This document shows, piece by piece, positions 43,416 through 56,400 of a DNA stretch of 64,000 nucleotides. The notes beneath the pieces are model-generated. The model saw only the letters and a program-made list of their open reading frames with translations. It was not told the origin of the DNA and did not search any database. Positions within the stretch are counted from its first letter, which is position 1; every line of letters starts with the position of its first letter. The DNA comes from Bimuria novae-zelandiae CBS 107.79. Taxonomy: Eukaryota; Ascomycota; Dothideomycetes; Pleosporales; Didymosphaeriaceae. The stretch covers positions 804,818 to 868,817 of the forward strand of contig ML976662.1 in the NCBI GenBank assembly GCA_010015655.1, given 5' to 3'. Position numbers and translations under genes: made by a program.

Positions 43416-45514
43416 GTAATATATAGAGGATTTTTTATAATTGTTAATAATTTAATTATAATAGCTATTAATTATAGTAATAAGTCCTAGTAACGCTTAA
43501 GCCTTTAATACTTTTATAAACAGAGTTATACTTCCTTATCCTGTTTTATTAATAAATAGTTTTAGACTAAAGTAGAATTTTCTACGCTCTCCTCCTTAAC
43601 GCCTAGCGTAGACTTTATAGGCTCTTAAAGAAGCTCTGAAGGCACTAGTAGGTCTAGTATTTATTAATTTTATTATAAGGCATTTTATTATTACGTACCT
43701 TTATTTTTAGGTTTGTTAATATATTTTACTCTTTTAGCTCTTACATAATAAAGTCTTAAAGAAGTATAATCTACTATATTATTTACGTAAAAAGTTAATA
43801 TCTTTAATTACTAATAATACCTTTAGCAACGTTACAAACGTGCTTAATACTAATTTTAGTAATTAGTATAGCTAGTATATCCTTTATAATCTAAGCTAGT
43901 TAAGGTTATGTAACTTTATACCCTTACTACTATTTAAATATATTAAAACTTATTATTACTTTTATATAGGTAGTGCTTAAATAGGATTTTACTTTTTTAT
44001 ATATTTAGCTACTAACTTCTTTAGCTTCTTTTATAAAAGAACCCTATCTTTCGCTTAAATATCTACTTATTTAATAAATAGGCTTTTAAACCTATTTGCT
44101 ACCTTATAACTTTCTCGTAAAAGAGTGAGACTCTTATATATAAGCTATACGCTTATAGTTATATAATAATTAAAATAAGTAAAGAATTATTCTTAATATA
44201 CGTATTCATAATAGGCTTCCTATATCTTATCCTAGATAAGTAGTTAGCGTTATACTATAATAAATATTTATAACAATAATATTTCATACGTCGTAAGTTT
44301 CTAAGTTAGGTAAAAAATAATTGTATAGTTAAATAGAAACCTGCGCTTTATAGCTATCTTAAAATAGTACTTTCTTAACTTAGTTTTTCTCTTTTTAGCT
44401 ATAGCTTATACTACTATAGGCTACTTAAAATTTTCATAATTTAGTGGGTTCTTATCTTCTAGATTAACTACTATCTAGTCTAAGAAATTAAAAAGACAAT
44501 TATATATAAGCGAAATATACTAAATTTAAGGTTTTTAGTTTTTGCTTATAAAATTTATTACGTCTTTAAACTATTTTAGCATTTTAGTAACTAGTTTAAA
44601 ATAGTCCGAGTCGCTTAAGGTTGCGAAAGTCTATTTTAGCTATATTACTATTACCTAATATATAATCTAATTATATTAACCTCTTATTTTAGCTATTTAT
44701 TAATATATTTTTAGAGTTTAATTACACGCGTATATATATTATATATAAATTCTACTATATTGTAACGTCGCAGATAATAGATAATTATTCTTTAGGCGGT
44801 TGGTGTTATTATATAGCGATAAAACGCTTATAACGTTGTAGTAATGTGTTTACAGCAATGTGTTACGATTACGAACCCCGTAAAGCCCTTGTAATACAAT
44901 GCAGATAGCTCGGAGCTGGTGATTAATTAGCTTACAATAAATGTATATAATAAAAGCGTACATACTTTGCGAAGCGAATTTAGGACCGATATTTACGCCT
45001 CTATATTTCGAATATAGTGTCTTTATAGCGTTTCCCTATCAGCAAGCTCGATAGACGCTACTAGCTTAAGATATTGAATTATATCCTAAATAATAAAATT
45101 AATAATATAGACTATGTATAGAATAAAGTTTTCTTTTAAGTTTTAATTAATACCTTTATTAAATAGTTTCTTTTACAGAACACGAGTAAGTGTACTATTA
45201 TTTTTAGTATTATTATAAATAATAGCTAAGAGGCGTGGTTTAGTGCTTATTTGTAAAAGAATGTATAAAGAACCTATTATTAGAGTTAAACTTGTATATT
45301 TTTCGCGTACTAAGATAAAATCTAGTAGCCTTTTTAAAGTAACTAATTATAATTAATATAAAATACCTTAACTACAAGGAAACTAAGGTAGTTTACTATA
45401 GTCTATTTATCTAACGTAATAGAAATCTTTATTATTATATTAATATTATGAAGAAAAGATGCTCTAGCGTAATAGTATTAACTCTAGAACATTAATTTAA
45501 ATTAATAATAGCTA
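43416..45514. other. RIP-degraded repeat DNA, unclassified
   Basis: Very AT-rich with no readable domain. A stretch starting at 44861 (TGTTACGATTACGAACCCC) resembles the start of the chromovirus LTR (TGTTACGACCACGAACCCC), so a diverged LTR piece of a related family is likely there. Its 3' limit was not found. Confidence 0.5.
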
Positions 45515-45519
45515 GTTAT

Positions 45520-45744
45520 TGTGACGATCGTGGGACTGGATGTGATCTGGGCATCGTCACAAGGGCGATGGATGGCAGCTGCTACACTGAGAAGGCAGTC
45601 GCAGCATTGAAATGGCAGTTACTAGATAGCGGCAGACTATATGCCACCTACTTGGCTCTCGATCCCTTTCTCTTCTTTAGCTTTGAGTCTTTGTATATAG
45701 CGTCAATCCATCAGCCGCAAGGCTATATCTTGCTAGCCGTTACA
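45520..45744. repeat. Solo LTR (225 bp), little RIP, with TSD GTTAT
   Basis: Begins TGTGACGATCG and ends GCCGTTACA, with exact 5 bp duplications GTTAT at 45515-45519 and 45745-45749. The first about 40 bp form an inverted pair (TGTGACGAT against ATCGTCACA). Base composition is near normal, in sharp contrast to the surrounding RIP sequence. No partner LTR was found in the window, so it is a solo LTR left by recombination. Confidence 0.85.
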
Positions 45745-45940
45745 GTTATTATAGAATTTAGTTAGGGAAATTATATAAAGTAGTAGAATAATAGCTGCTT
45801 AATTATTTAAAAAGGCTAGTTTGTAACAGGAACAATCGCTCGTCGATACGAGAACCCTTGGCCAGTCAAGACAGGATTCGAGATCATCCGAAAACCGACA
45901 CTCATCCGTATCGGACCAATTTCGGATCTATCAGACCGAT

Positions 45941-45950
45941 NNNNNNNNNN
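45941..45950. other. Assembly gap (10 N)
   Basis: Ten N bases in the middle of a 300 bp normal-GC patch (about 45.82-46.09 kb) within RIP DNA. A frame appears to read through it on the minus strand, but gap length is unknown, so this has no meaning. Sequence on the two sides may not be truly adjacent. Confidence 0.99.
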
Positions 45951-46099
45951 AGTACCTTTTCCGTATCCTTTCGTACCAGGCCTATAGGCACTTAATTTAT
46001 TCGAGGCTACATTCTTATACACGCACTCCCATATGTCTCTGCTAGGAGATACGCTAACATTGATCCTTTGAGTGACCTGCACCGATACATAGTTACTAT

Positions 46100-47150
46100 G
46101 AATTATAACTTAGATAAGCTTCTTTTTAAATCTTTACGTAAAATAAAATAGAAGCTTAGTAAGCCTATTTCTAGTCTATAGTTAAGGTAATAGGAGAGAT
46201 ATAGATTATAATTTATATATAAGAATTTCAGTGCTCCTATAAAGCTACGTGCTTATATAGTTTATAAGATACTTAGTTTAATATCTAGTGTATTCTTAAT
46301 ACCCTGTACGAATAGGTATTAAAGGGCAAGACCATAATTAAAGTAGTATACGTATATAGAGCTACTTGTACGTTTAGTAGCTTCTCTAAATTAAATCTAT
46401 ATTTAGCTAAAGCGAGTTTGTAAGTTCTAGTGTAGGCTACTAGTTATGGAATCTTTGGCCTATTTAGTCCTCTCTTACTATTTATTTTATATTCATAACG
46501 CCTCTTATTCTTTATCCTTCCTAATATATATAGCTAGGGATTTAACTACGTGAATTCGATTTAATTCTTTACCGCTTGTATATTAGAAAGGGTAGATTTT
46601 AAGTTAATATAGTATTTCTAAAAGATCGTGGGATTGTTTAGCATTAATAGTTTAAGTCTATAACTGTAATAAAATGCTATAATAAAATGCTCTAATAAAA
46701 TAGAAATAGAAATAGTATTAAAGTAAAAAGTATAATATACTATTATTATCTTTTATACTGTCTAAAGTTATTATTATTTTGCTAATACGTGCATAATAAG
46801 CATAAGTCTAACTAAAACCAAAATTAGATAGCACACGATAGTCCTATATCTAATTAGACACTACTAATAAGGTTAGTAACCCTTAAAATAATAAGTATTT
46901 TATTTAGGCTTTTGTTACACTATGGGTGTATGTGACTGACTAAGGGTCTGACTTAGTAGGATTAGGTAACTCTAGGTATAAAGCTAACTCTATCTAAGCG
47001 GAGGCTTAGTAGTAATTTACTTTGTCTTTTATATACTAAATATAATCCCTTTCGTTTCTATCTTATTACTATACTACATGTCCTACCTATTCTCTTATAT
47101 TCGAATTACTTTATATCTATAGTAGTAGTCCAGTGCACGGTAGGTCTAAA
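46100..47150. other. RIP-degraded repeat DNA, unclassified
   Basis: AT-rich sequence without readable domains or LTR boundaries that I could recognise. Tandem AATAAAATGCT(A/C)T words occur near 46.66-46.70 kb. Confidence 0.4.
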
Positions 47151-49532
47151 GACTTACTATATTTCTACTCTTTAAGACTATTTCGTATAAGATCTACCTA
47201 TTAAAGTTAACTTTAATAAAAGTAAGGTTAATAAACTATAGAATACTTAAGACTATTTAGTTTCAAAAAATTTTACCTAAAAGAACTATTTAGTATTAGC
47301 TAGCCTTTTTAGAGCGTAAATAGGCCCTTTTAGCGTTATTTTAACTTTAATAGTTACTTTAGGTACGACGCCTACCTAACTAGTATTAACTAGTATTATA
47401 ATATAGTAAGCTATTAAAAAACATATCCTTAGCTTAAATATTTTTATAATCGCTAAGAAACAGAGCGTATTATTAATACATGTTATTAATGTAAATAATG
47501 GAACTAAAATACTATTTTAGAGCCCTCTATAATAGCTATCTAGTCTACTATAGCAATTCTAGCATCTGCTATGCGACCTCCTCCTTTTAAAGTACTATAT
47601 ATATATTAGAAGAGGGATTAACGCGATTTTAACCTTTAAAGAAGTAATTATAAACGTAATTTTTAATAATTATTAATCTATTTTCCTACTAAGGAAACGA
47701 AGGTAGAGTTTACTATTACTTATATAATAAAGAATTTTTATATTAGTTAGAACGCTAAAGTAGCATTCTAATATAGCTAGGGCTATAACTAGTAAGAGAC
47801 TTAACATATATTAAAGAAGAAAATATTTAATACGTTAAAGATTTCTTTCTAATATTAACTCTAAGCCTATAATACCCTTAAGGAGTATTTTTAGAAACTA
47901 GGCTATTTACTATCTTAACTATTAGAGTATATTTAATTATTATAGAAAGAGTTAAACTAAACCATAAAAAAGAATAAGCTAACGCGTGTACTTAACTATA
48001 TTAGCTATTTAAACTACTATATTAAAAGTTAACTAGTAACTTTAGATAACTCTTAGTACGACATATTTACTAAAATAAAATAAAAAAGCTACTATATTTT
48101 AGAAATACTTATTCGCTCTAAAAGTTAATTAAGGATCCTTAACATATTTAAAAAGTTTTAAGAAGCGCTTACTAGAAGTGGAGGAGTCCTTGAGACTTTT
48201 AAAATCTACTAAAGGCATTAATAAGTCGCGAAAAGGCGCTAAAGGCGTATCTACCCTACTGGTTTATTATTATTATAACTAGTTAGATTATATTAGTCTA
48301 AACTATTTAAAGAAGAATAAGCTAGCCTTAGCTAATTTTATTAAGGCAAAACGCGACATATTAGAAAGAAGTAAAAAGTATACAGTGTAGTAGCTATACT
48401 TATTGTCTATATTAATATTTTAATTAGCTATATTAATAGGGTCACTAAGGTAAAGGCATATACCTAATTATTTAATTAGCTTTATAGTTAGCCTAAAAGT
48501 ATACTTATCTTTAAGGCTGAAGTTAAAAATAAAGGCAAGATTAACGTACTTATAGCCCTAAAATTTGCCTTAAACCTCTTCTTTACTAAGTTAGTAAAAG
48601 AAATAAAATTAAAAGTAACTTTTTAGACTGTTTATTAGCGCAAGCTATTAACAGAACTTATATAACTATTTATAGTATAGTAATTACTAATATAAAATTA
48701 AATAACTCCTAAGAATATTTATAAACTGAAAGTATTTTATTTATAACAATAAATCTCCTTTAGTTTAACATCTTCTTAGTCTTACCTTAGCTTAATAAGA
48801 AAGTCGTAAAAGTAAATATTATAATTTAGTATATTCTTTTTAAAAGGTACTTTAAAAATTTAAACGATCCCTTTAAATAAATAGTTATAAAAAGTACTAA
48901 TAAGTTTAATCGCACTATACGTAAATCCTATATAATAATTTATACGTACTTAGTTAGTGTTATTAATAAAGTAGATGTAAAGGGCCTATTTAGGCGTAAT
49001 AATCTACTATTACTAAAAACATACGCTAATTTTATAAATTTTACTTTAAACAAACACTTTAAGATGCTAGCTACCTATAAACTAACTAATCTAGAAATTA
49101 ATTTAGAACTAGGAATTCCTTCTTTATACTACCTATATATAACCTCTTAGTAATCAAACTTAAGGTCCTAAGGCAGTATATTAAGGAGTATCTTAGTTAT
49201 AAATAGATATAGTAGTTTAAATTCCTTATAAGTGCGCTAATACTCTTCGTAAAAAAAGAGAACTTACTTAGGCTTTATATAAACTGTAGAGACTTAAATA
49301 AAATCATAATTAAGAATTACAATACCCCTTTACTTATTATAGAGTTACTAAATCACCTTATAAGGGCAAAGATCTATACTAAACTTAATTTATAAAAAGC
49401 TTACTATCATATTTATATTATTAAAAAGGACTAATAGAAGACTACCTTCTATATACGTTATAGCTATTTTAAGTATATAATTATGCCTTTTAGCTTAACT
49501 AACGCTCTTACTTATCTTTAGCAGCTTATCTT
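47150..49532 (+). mobile_element. Ty3/Gypsy remnant of a second family, truncated
   Basis: At about 49240-49520 a plus-strand reverse transcriptase is legible despite RIP: LLRLYINCRDLNKIIIKN (ancestrally LRLCVDYRGLNKITIKN), then AKIYTKLNL, then YSYFKYIIMPFSLTNALTYL (ancestrally FEYLVMPFGLTNAPATF). The sequence differs from both Gypsy elements in the left block. Upstream AT-rich sequence probably holds gag and protease but could not be parsed. The remnant ends abruptly at about 49532, where sequence of the host Gypsy family begins. Confidence 0.65.
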
Positions 49533-50089
49533 AAAGTTATCTAAAATAAGTTAGACTAAAGTATACTTATCTAGTATAGTTAGTAAGCTTATAGGTATAG
49601 TACTTTTTATAGGACACTATCTTGCCTGCTAGCACCTACTAATAGACGTGTTTATAAGTAATATAGTTAATATACTAGTGCTTAATTATCACGCGTAATA
49701 AGATTAGGTTTTAAAAGCTTAGCTTGTTTAGTTAGCGAGTGCGTATACCTAGACTAATAAAAAACTAAAATGAAGGTTAAAAAAGTAAGAAGCTAAGTTA
49801 GAAAGTAGGAAAAAATTAAGAATATATAAAAAAGAACCCAAAACTTACTTTATAAGCTTTAAAAGAGCTAAAATTTTTAATAAGCTAGCTAATAAGGATT
49901 ACGCTAGCGTTAAAAATAGTAGTTTTGTTTTTAAAAAGCTTAGTCTTCTTAAGTTAGTAGCTAGGTAACTATAATAGGGACAAGGCTTTTTTTATTTTAT
50001 TATTAGGATTAATAGCACATTATTAACGCATAAGAGTCCTTATTACGTAAATCTTACGTAAAGGGCTAGCTATTTTATTAGAATAGGGA

Positions 50090-50378
50090 TGTCACGGTAA
50101 TTCCCAAGTTACCTTAACAGCATGGGTGTACTGTCAACGACAGTACACCTCCAGACACCACACGATAGACTCAGACACGACACAATAGAGTGCTGAGGTA
50201 TGGCGCTAGCCAAGAAGGGCTAGCCTCTGGTCAAGCGAGATAGATAGACCCACGCTGGATACAGGCGAAAGACTTTTTCTCCTTATCCAACGTCTTGTAC
50301 CTACACGTAGATACCGAACGAAGCACAATTAACCTAGCTCTCTAAGCTAGGCTCTCTCTACTTGTTACTCTCGTGATA
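50090..50378 (+). repeat. Solo LTR (289 bp) with TSD AGGGA/AGGAA
   Basis: Begins TGTCACGGTAATTCCC and ends CTCTCGTGATA (ancestrally TGACA). Flanks are AGGGA (50085-50089) and AGGAA (50379-50383), differing by a single G-to-A transition consistent with RIP. The corresponding empty site in the family copy near 1318 lacks the insertion. The same LTR family, inverted, is at 52694-58484. Confidence 0.83.
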
Positions 50379-50722
50379 AGGAAGAGGAAATAGATTACAA
50401 AGTTAGAGAAGACTAGGCTAAAAGTAAAATATTATAGTATATAAAGTTAAGATAAGAAAAGAGAGAGCATAAAAAAGCAAAGTTTAAAGGCCAGGTAAGA
50501 AGCGATTTTATATATATAATAATAAGTAAACGCACTAGCGCAAATACACTACTATAGTAACTACTTATAGTAAGAATATAAAATTAGACACGCGAGAATA
50601 AAACTAGTAAACGGTTTATAATAGTAAAAAGATTATAAGTAGATAATAAAATAATTACAAAGCTATATAGTAAGATAAAACGTAGAGATTTTTCTTTATC
50701 CCTAATAAAGAGAAGAAAGGTA

Positions 50723-50883
50723 TATAATAAGCTATACTTAGTTATTACTTTAGATCCTTAACTCTTAGTTATGTAAATCCTAGATATATAAGTTTAACAC
50801 TTAAAGCTTAACTATAGACTTTTTATTAAATTTATAAGTATTCTTTTAGTACCTTTGGCTCCTTGAGCACCTAGCCCCTTATA
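50723..50883 (+). repeat. Third LTR copy of the host Gypsy family (161 bp)
   Basis: Same 161 bp length as 822-982 and 15316-15476 in the reverse orientation. The ends have decayed to TATAA... and ...CTTATA by transitions. It is preceded by the purine tract AAAGAGAAGAAAGG. Confidence 0.85.
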
Positions 50884-52381
50884 GTAGTCTTATTAGTAGC
50901 TTAAAGCTTAGTAATCTGCTTCTATGCTAATACTAGCTTATACGCTATTATTATTACGCCTTTTACTATTTTTATAAAAGCCTTAACTAGACTTATAAGA
51001 AACTATTTAGATGCCTTTAAATTCTCTCTTTTACTAGTTTTAATTATAACCCTAGTTCTAGAGTATTACTAGGCGTTTATAACTACCATATACTATCGCG
51101 TATAGCATAAGGCAAAGGCGTACGTAGACAAACGTTAACTCTAATATTACTACTTTTAAGTTAAGGAAAACAAGGCTAGCGACTTAAAAGTCTATTTAAA
51201 TATTACTTTAAGTTATTATAGCTTTAAAAGTAGTAATAAAGTAAGATAGAAACTTAGTTTTAGTAATATACGTAATATAGTTACGCATTAGATCCTTAGC
51301 TTAGCACATATATACCTTCTTTAATAGTAAGAAACGCTCTATATCTAGTAGCTATACGAAGTGCGACGAATACAGAGGTATATAAATAGTAATAATCTTA
51401 TTATCTTTATAATATTATTAAAACCTGAGCAAGTTATAGCTCCTATAGCTATTAATAATAAGTAGCTAATAGCTACTAAGAGTATACTTTTTATATACGC
51501 GTTAAAGTGCTTTAGCTACTATAAACTAAGCTTATTTATTATTTAGCTATTTTTAGAAACTTTAAAACTCTAGTCGCGAGGTAAATCCTTTTTTTAGTAC
51601 TAGGTAGAGAGGTAGTGCTTATCCTAAAAAATAATAAAGGATAGAATCGCCTAGCCTATCACTTTAATATCCTAGATAACTAAAATTTACTTTTAATTAC
51701 TCTACTATACGCTTTTTAGCCTATTTTAATGCTTAAAGCCTATAATAATTACTCTTATTAATATTATACCTATTATAAAGCTAGTCTTATTAAAGTTATT
51801 AGTATCTTTATCTAGAATACTATACTTGGCTTTAGTATTCTTTATAAGCTAGAATCAGCCCTATATAATCTTAGGATCTTTATAAAGGGCTCTCTTATAG
51901 TTATACTTTTAATTAAACTTAACTTAGAGCTCCAACTAGTGCTTAATAAAGTTTATAACCTAGTTTTAACCTATAAAGTTATAGTAATACTTAGCTAGTA
52001 AAAAATTAGCTATATCTTTTACAGTAGTAAGCTAGGACGGAAATCCTTGTGTATTTAAATTAAGTGTATACTAAATAATTACTTACTCCTCTATTAAAAG
52101 GAGATTTATAAACATAGGTGTGTAATTATGTTAAAATATCTTTTTAGCGCATTAGTTACTTAGTATAATTTAAAAAATATTATAGATAGATATAGAGCGT
52201 TATAAGGTTAAAGTTCGGTCTTATTAAAGAGCCTAAAGCGCAAGCTATATATAAGCTTTTTTTAAAAAATTGTAGCAAATAAGGTAGTTAGGATATCACG
52301 TCATATTATAGATAATAGTGTAATTTAGTAAGGTCTTGGCAGAGTGTCCGACTCACTTATGAGATACGTTATAGAAAGTAA
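50884..52381. other. RIP-degraded repeat DNA, unclassified
   Basis: AT-rich sequence without readable reverse transcriptase, integrase or transposase motifs. I see no gene. Confidence 0.4.
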
Positions 52382-52693
52382 AAGGTAATATTTATTAACT
52401 AAATTAGCTTTATAGTAATTACTATCTATGGCGACTATCTATTCTAAGATAATATAAATACTATATTAGTTAATAAAATAGGTAATCTAGCTCTTACTAA
52501 CTAGCTCTTTTGCTACTATAGAGGTAAAGTTTCGTATTATTTCTCTGGTAGGAGGTGTATACCTCTTCATAAGTTTTTGAATATATTATATAAGCTCCTG
52601 CTCTTACTATAAGGTAAGTTTTTATTAATTAAAATTCTTAACTTGTGCAAGGCGCGTAATCCCTTAATACCTTTAAATTAATATAGACTATAT
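52382..52693. mobile_element. Unclassified transposon remnant (copy 2), left part
   Basis: Matches about 16185-16490 of copy 1 (for example TTAGCTTTATAGTAATTACT and TATTATATAAGCTCCT). The remnant resumes at 58485-58652 after an insertion, ending with the shared AGGGTGTTTTGGTGTTTCCC and GCGCACGGACACG. Class unknown. Confidence 0.65.
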
Positions 52694-53027
52694 TGTCACG
52701 AGAACAACGTGTATAAGTATCTTAGTCCGTAGGAAGCTAGATTAATATTACTACGTTTAATATCTACGTGTAGGTACAAACGTTAGATAAGGAGAAAAGG
52801 TTTTCTCCCCCTATCCAGCGTGAATCTATCTATCTCACTTAGTCTAGGTGCTAATACCTAGATAGCTAGCATCGTGTCTATCCAATCAGAAGCAAGCTTC
52901 GGGGTCTAGTCTATTAAACCTTTAGGGCTAAGGCTATTAGACTTTTAGTTCCTAAAGTATAAGTTTGGAGGCAGAAGTCAATATACTAACGTACTATTAT
53001 TAATAGTACGTCTAGGTTGTCAGGTTG

Positions 53028-53309
53028 TGTCAGATTGGAGGGGTAATCTGATGAGATGAAAAGATGGTGATTAATTAAGATAAATTGTGGTATAAATTGT
53101 TGTTGTCTGTTCTTTCTATTCCTATAAGAATGTAAGGCTCTTATATCCTTACGTCTTACACTAATACACTAATCTATTTCCGTTGATTAAGGAGAGTTGC
53201 CCTTTGTCCCGCCCGGAATTGTGCGGATGAACTAGACTGCTAGTAATGTCTCTTTGTGTAGGGTTGCGCTAGCTACCTTTGCGTGTGCAAAGGGCCATGT
53301 AATTAGACA
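53028..53309 (-). repeat. 3' LTR of the Copia element (282 bp)
   Basis: Left copy; matches 58179-58460 closely, with only transitions. It contains the long conserved stretch with TTTCCGTTGATTAAGGAGAG and CCCTTTGTCCCGCCCGGAAT. Confidence 0.93.
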
Positions 53310-53439
53310 CACCCCCTTAGCTTGGGCTTATCCTCAAGCTAGACCTTCGCAGTTGTCTATTATTCTACCTTAAAGGCCTCTATTCTCTACTAGAGATCCT
53401 GTAGGGCAACCTCTTAATTAGTGATCTTGTCTAATATAT

Positions 53440-56400
53440 CTTTAAGTCCTAGTTTATGCAGAAATTTGCTCTATTTGTTTACTAGTAGGGCCTTTATAAG
53501 TCCATCGGCGACTATGTCCTCTAAGCGTTAATAGTCTACCTTAATTATCCCTAGTGCGACCTCTTGTCTTAGCTAATAATTATAGATATCTACATAACGG
53601 AGCTTAGTCTACAACTTAGTAATTTCTTTAGTAATAAGTCGGATCGTTTGCTAATTATTATAATTAATTATAATAAGGGAATCGCTAAGGTTAATCTTTA
53701 GTTCCTTTAGCAATCGCGATGTGAATAAAGCCTCCTTAGCCACTTGTAATAGTGCTAGTAATTTAGCTTTAGTTATTAATATAGTGACTATATCTTGCTT
53801 GTTTGCTTTCCAGGCGATCAGGCCACTAAATAGCTTAATAATGTATCCTTGCGAGCTCTTGCGATTGAGTGTGTTATTAGCAAAGGATGCGTTACTTGCC
53901 ACTTCTAAAGTATCTGCACCCCTAAGCTAAAGACCTAGTAATTTAGTGTTAGTAAGGTAGAGGAAAACTTAGTTAGTAGCCGCTTAGTGCTCTTTACTTA
54001 GGTTAGACAGGAATTATGATAATCGGGAGCTTGCAAAGGCGATATCTAATTAAAATATAACTATAGCATAGAGAATTAATCCGACTTTGCGCTGGTATCT
54101 ATTAATCTCACCCTTACTAGCTAGTCCTGTCCTTAGAAGCAATTTGATTAGACCCATTAGGGTATTATAGCGAATCTTATGGTGATTAATAAGGCGCGAT
54201 ATTTTGTTAATATATAAAGCTTGTAAAAGCCAGATCTTTCTGCTCGAGCGGTCCTTAATAATTTTAATTCCTAAAAACCACTATAGGTCTTTGCCACCTA
54301 TAAGTGTAAATTTAGTACTTATTATTACGAGAGCAGCTTTAGCAGCTTGCTTTTATAACTTATTATACGCAATAATAATGTTATCTATATAAAAGAAGAT
54401 AATAATGCCGTCCTTAATAAGGTAGCATGGCTCGTGGGGTACTGCTTTAAAGCTAATATCACAGAGTGTTGACGTGAACTCTCTTTGCTAGAGCAATAGA
54501 GATATACGCAGTCCGTATAGTGCTTTATGTAGTTTAAGGACTGTGCCTGCTCGCGAGTAGCCGCAAGGCATTCTTATGTAGATTTCTCTATCCAGCTTCG
54601 CGTGGACAAACGCGTTAGTAACGTCGTGTTAGATAAGTTCTAGGTCAAAACAAGCTATAATTACTATAAGCATGCGGAATAATTATCCTATAAGTGTTAC
54701 GGCGTAGGTTTCTTGCGAGGTAAGGTGCTACTATTAATTGCCTCGCACCACTAGTCTTGCCTTGCACTTTTGTAATTAATAATACTTATTAAACTTGTAG
54801 GTATATACCTACATGCAGTCGAGGATTTAATAGCCTGCCACTTTCACTAGAGCGGTTACAACCTTACTCCAGGACTTTATTTCCTTATGGCTTTATAGAT
54901 AGGAACGTTCTGCTTCCTTCTATATATTATAGAGAGGGTGATCTTCGAGCTTGCTTTAGCATGTGGGTGGCTCTAGAAGCACGCTTTAATATAGCTTCTT
55001 GCCTAATATAATTATTTATTAAAGCTGCGCCTTATTAAGAGCCTTACCTTTATATTTGCCGCTGCTACTAGCTTTAGTGCCTGCTATAAAGGCTACAGCC
55101 TATAGGCTTGTTTACAACTACCCTGTTTGCACTCTTTAAGGTGGTATAGCTTAATTGCCTCCTGCCATTAATTATGCAAGGAGTGTTACTAGTAGCGGCG
55201 TTAAGGGAGGTATTAAATATTTACACCTAACTTTCCTGTCTTGCCTATACTTAAGAGCTCCTTTAACCTCTTCCTCTAGCGCTTTACTAATTAGCTTATC
55301 CTTAAAGAAGGACTTAGTGGCATGCTCTTATTAAGGTAAGGGAGGTAACTCTACTAATCGCACCTAGGCTACTATTTCTTCTAATATGCTATGCATAAGG
55401 TTTTCTATTAGGTCTTTAGTTTTACTTAAGAATATAGTATCCTTATCGAATATTACGTCGCGAGTACTAATTGTCTTTGCTAGAGAGGGAATCCATATTC
55501 TCTAGATGTTAGTTAATCTATAGCTAACAAGGTAGCTAATCTATGCTTTAGGGTTAAGCTTCTAAAGCCTGCTTTTGCCGCGTTTTGTATTGTCGGTCAT
55601 CGCAAAGGCTTTGCAGCTATATACTTTTAGGTGAGCTTAATTAGGCTTCTTTAGTTAGGTAATAATGCTGTTCTAATAGGCTACTATCGTAAAGAACACT
55701 TTATATGGAGATTGCTATCGATTAGCGTAGTTTAGCGTTCGATTATATAAGTAAACTACGGCTTAGGTAATCTTAGGCTATATCTACTAAGGTAGGTTAG
55801 AGTTAAGTTGCATCGCGCGCGCTTTCTCCTTAATTACACCCCTTAAGCGTTTAGCTCCTCTATTTTATACTTAAGTATTAGGTACTAAAAGCTTAATCTT
55901 AATACCTTGCGCTAAGCACTACTTCTTAACGTTTGCCTTAATAGAGAAGATCTCGTTATTAGATTTAATTACTTTTACCGTAATGTTGTATTGTACTTTT
56001 ATAAACTATATAAAGGTGCTAAGTAATTTAATAATTAAACGTGCTGGATAGTTATCCTTAAAGTAGAAGTCCTATGCAAAGCTAGAGAATTAGTTAGTAA
56101 TTAGTATTTAGCTCTTCTCTCTTGTTAAGCTATCTGCTTTATAGTCGTGAAAATTAATTGCGACTTGCTTGCCGGGACCTTCTGTTAGTTCCTTGGCTTG
56201 CCAGCGAATTTGCTATTTTAGTTTTGCTTTACCACAGGCGTTATATTTAACTATAGAGAGACCTTTAATCCTTACCCCCTTAGATTGCTACACGAGGTGT
56301 TCGAGGGCCTAAGGGCCTAGATAGCCTAATTATTAGTGCTAGGTCTACGCGTTTGCCTTTTGCGGTCTTTATTTAGTGCGTGTATTAGTCTTGTAAGTGG

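Larger units (their letters stand above)
49533..50883 (+). mobile_element. 3' part of another copy of the host Gypsy family, containing a solo LTR
   Basis: From about 49533 the sequence is the reverse complement of the left end of the 822-15476 element (about 1870 back to 822). It includes the antisense-frame region, a purine run before 50723 and a full 161 bp LTR at 50723-50883. The element therefore reads plus here and its 5' part is replaced by another Gypsy. It is interrupted at 50090-50378 by a solo LTR of a third family. Confidence 0.8.

Noticed and set aside
45816..46082. 88-codon minus frame spanning the N gap
   Set aside because: Translation through Ns of unknown true length is meaningless.
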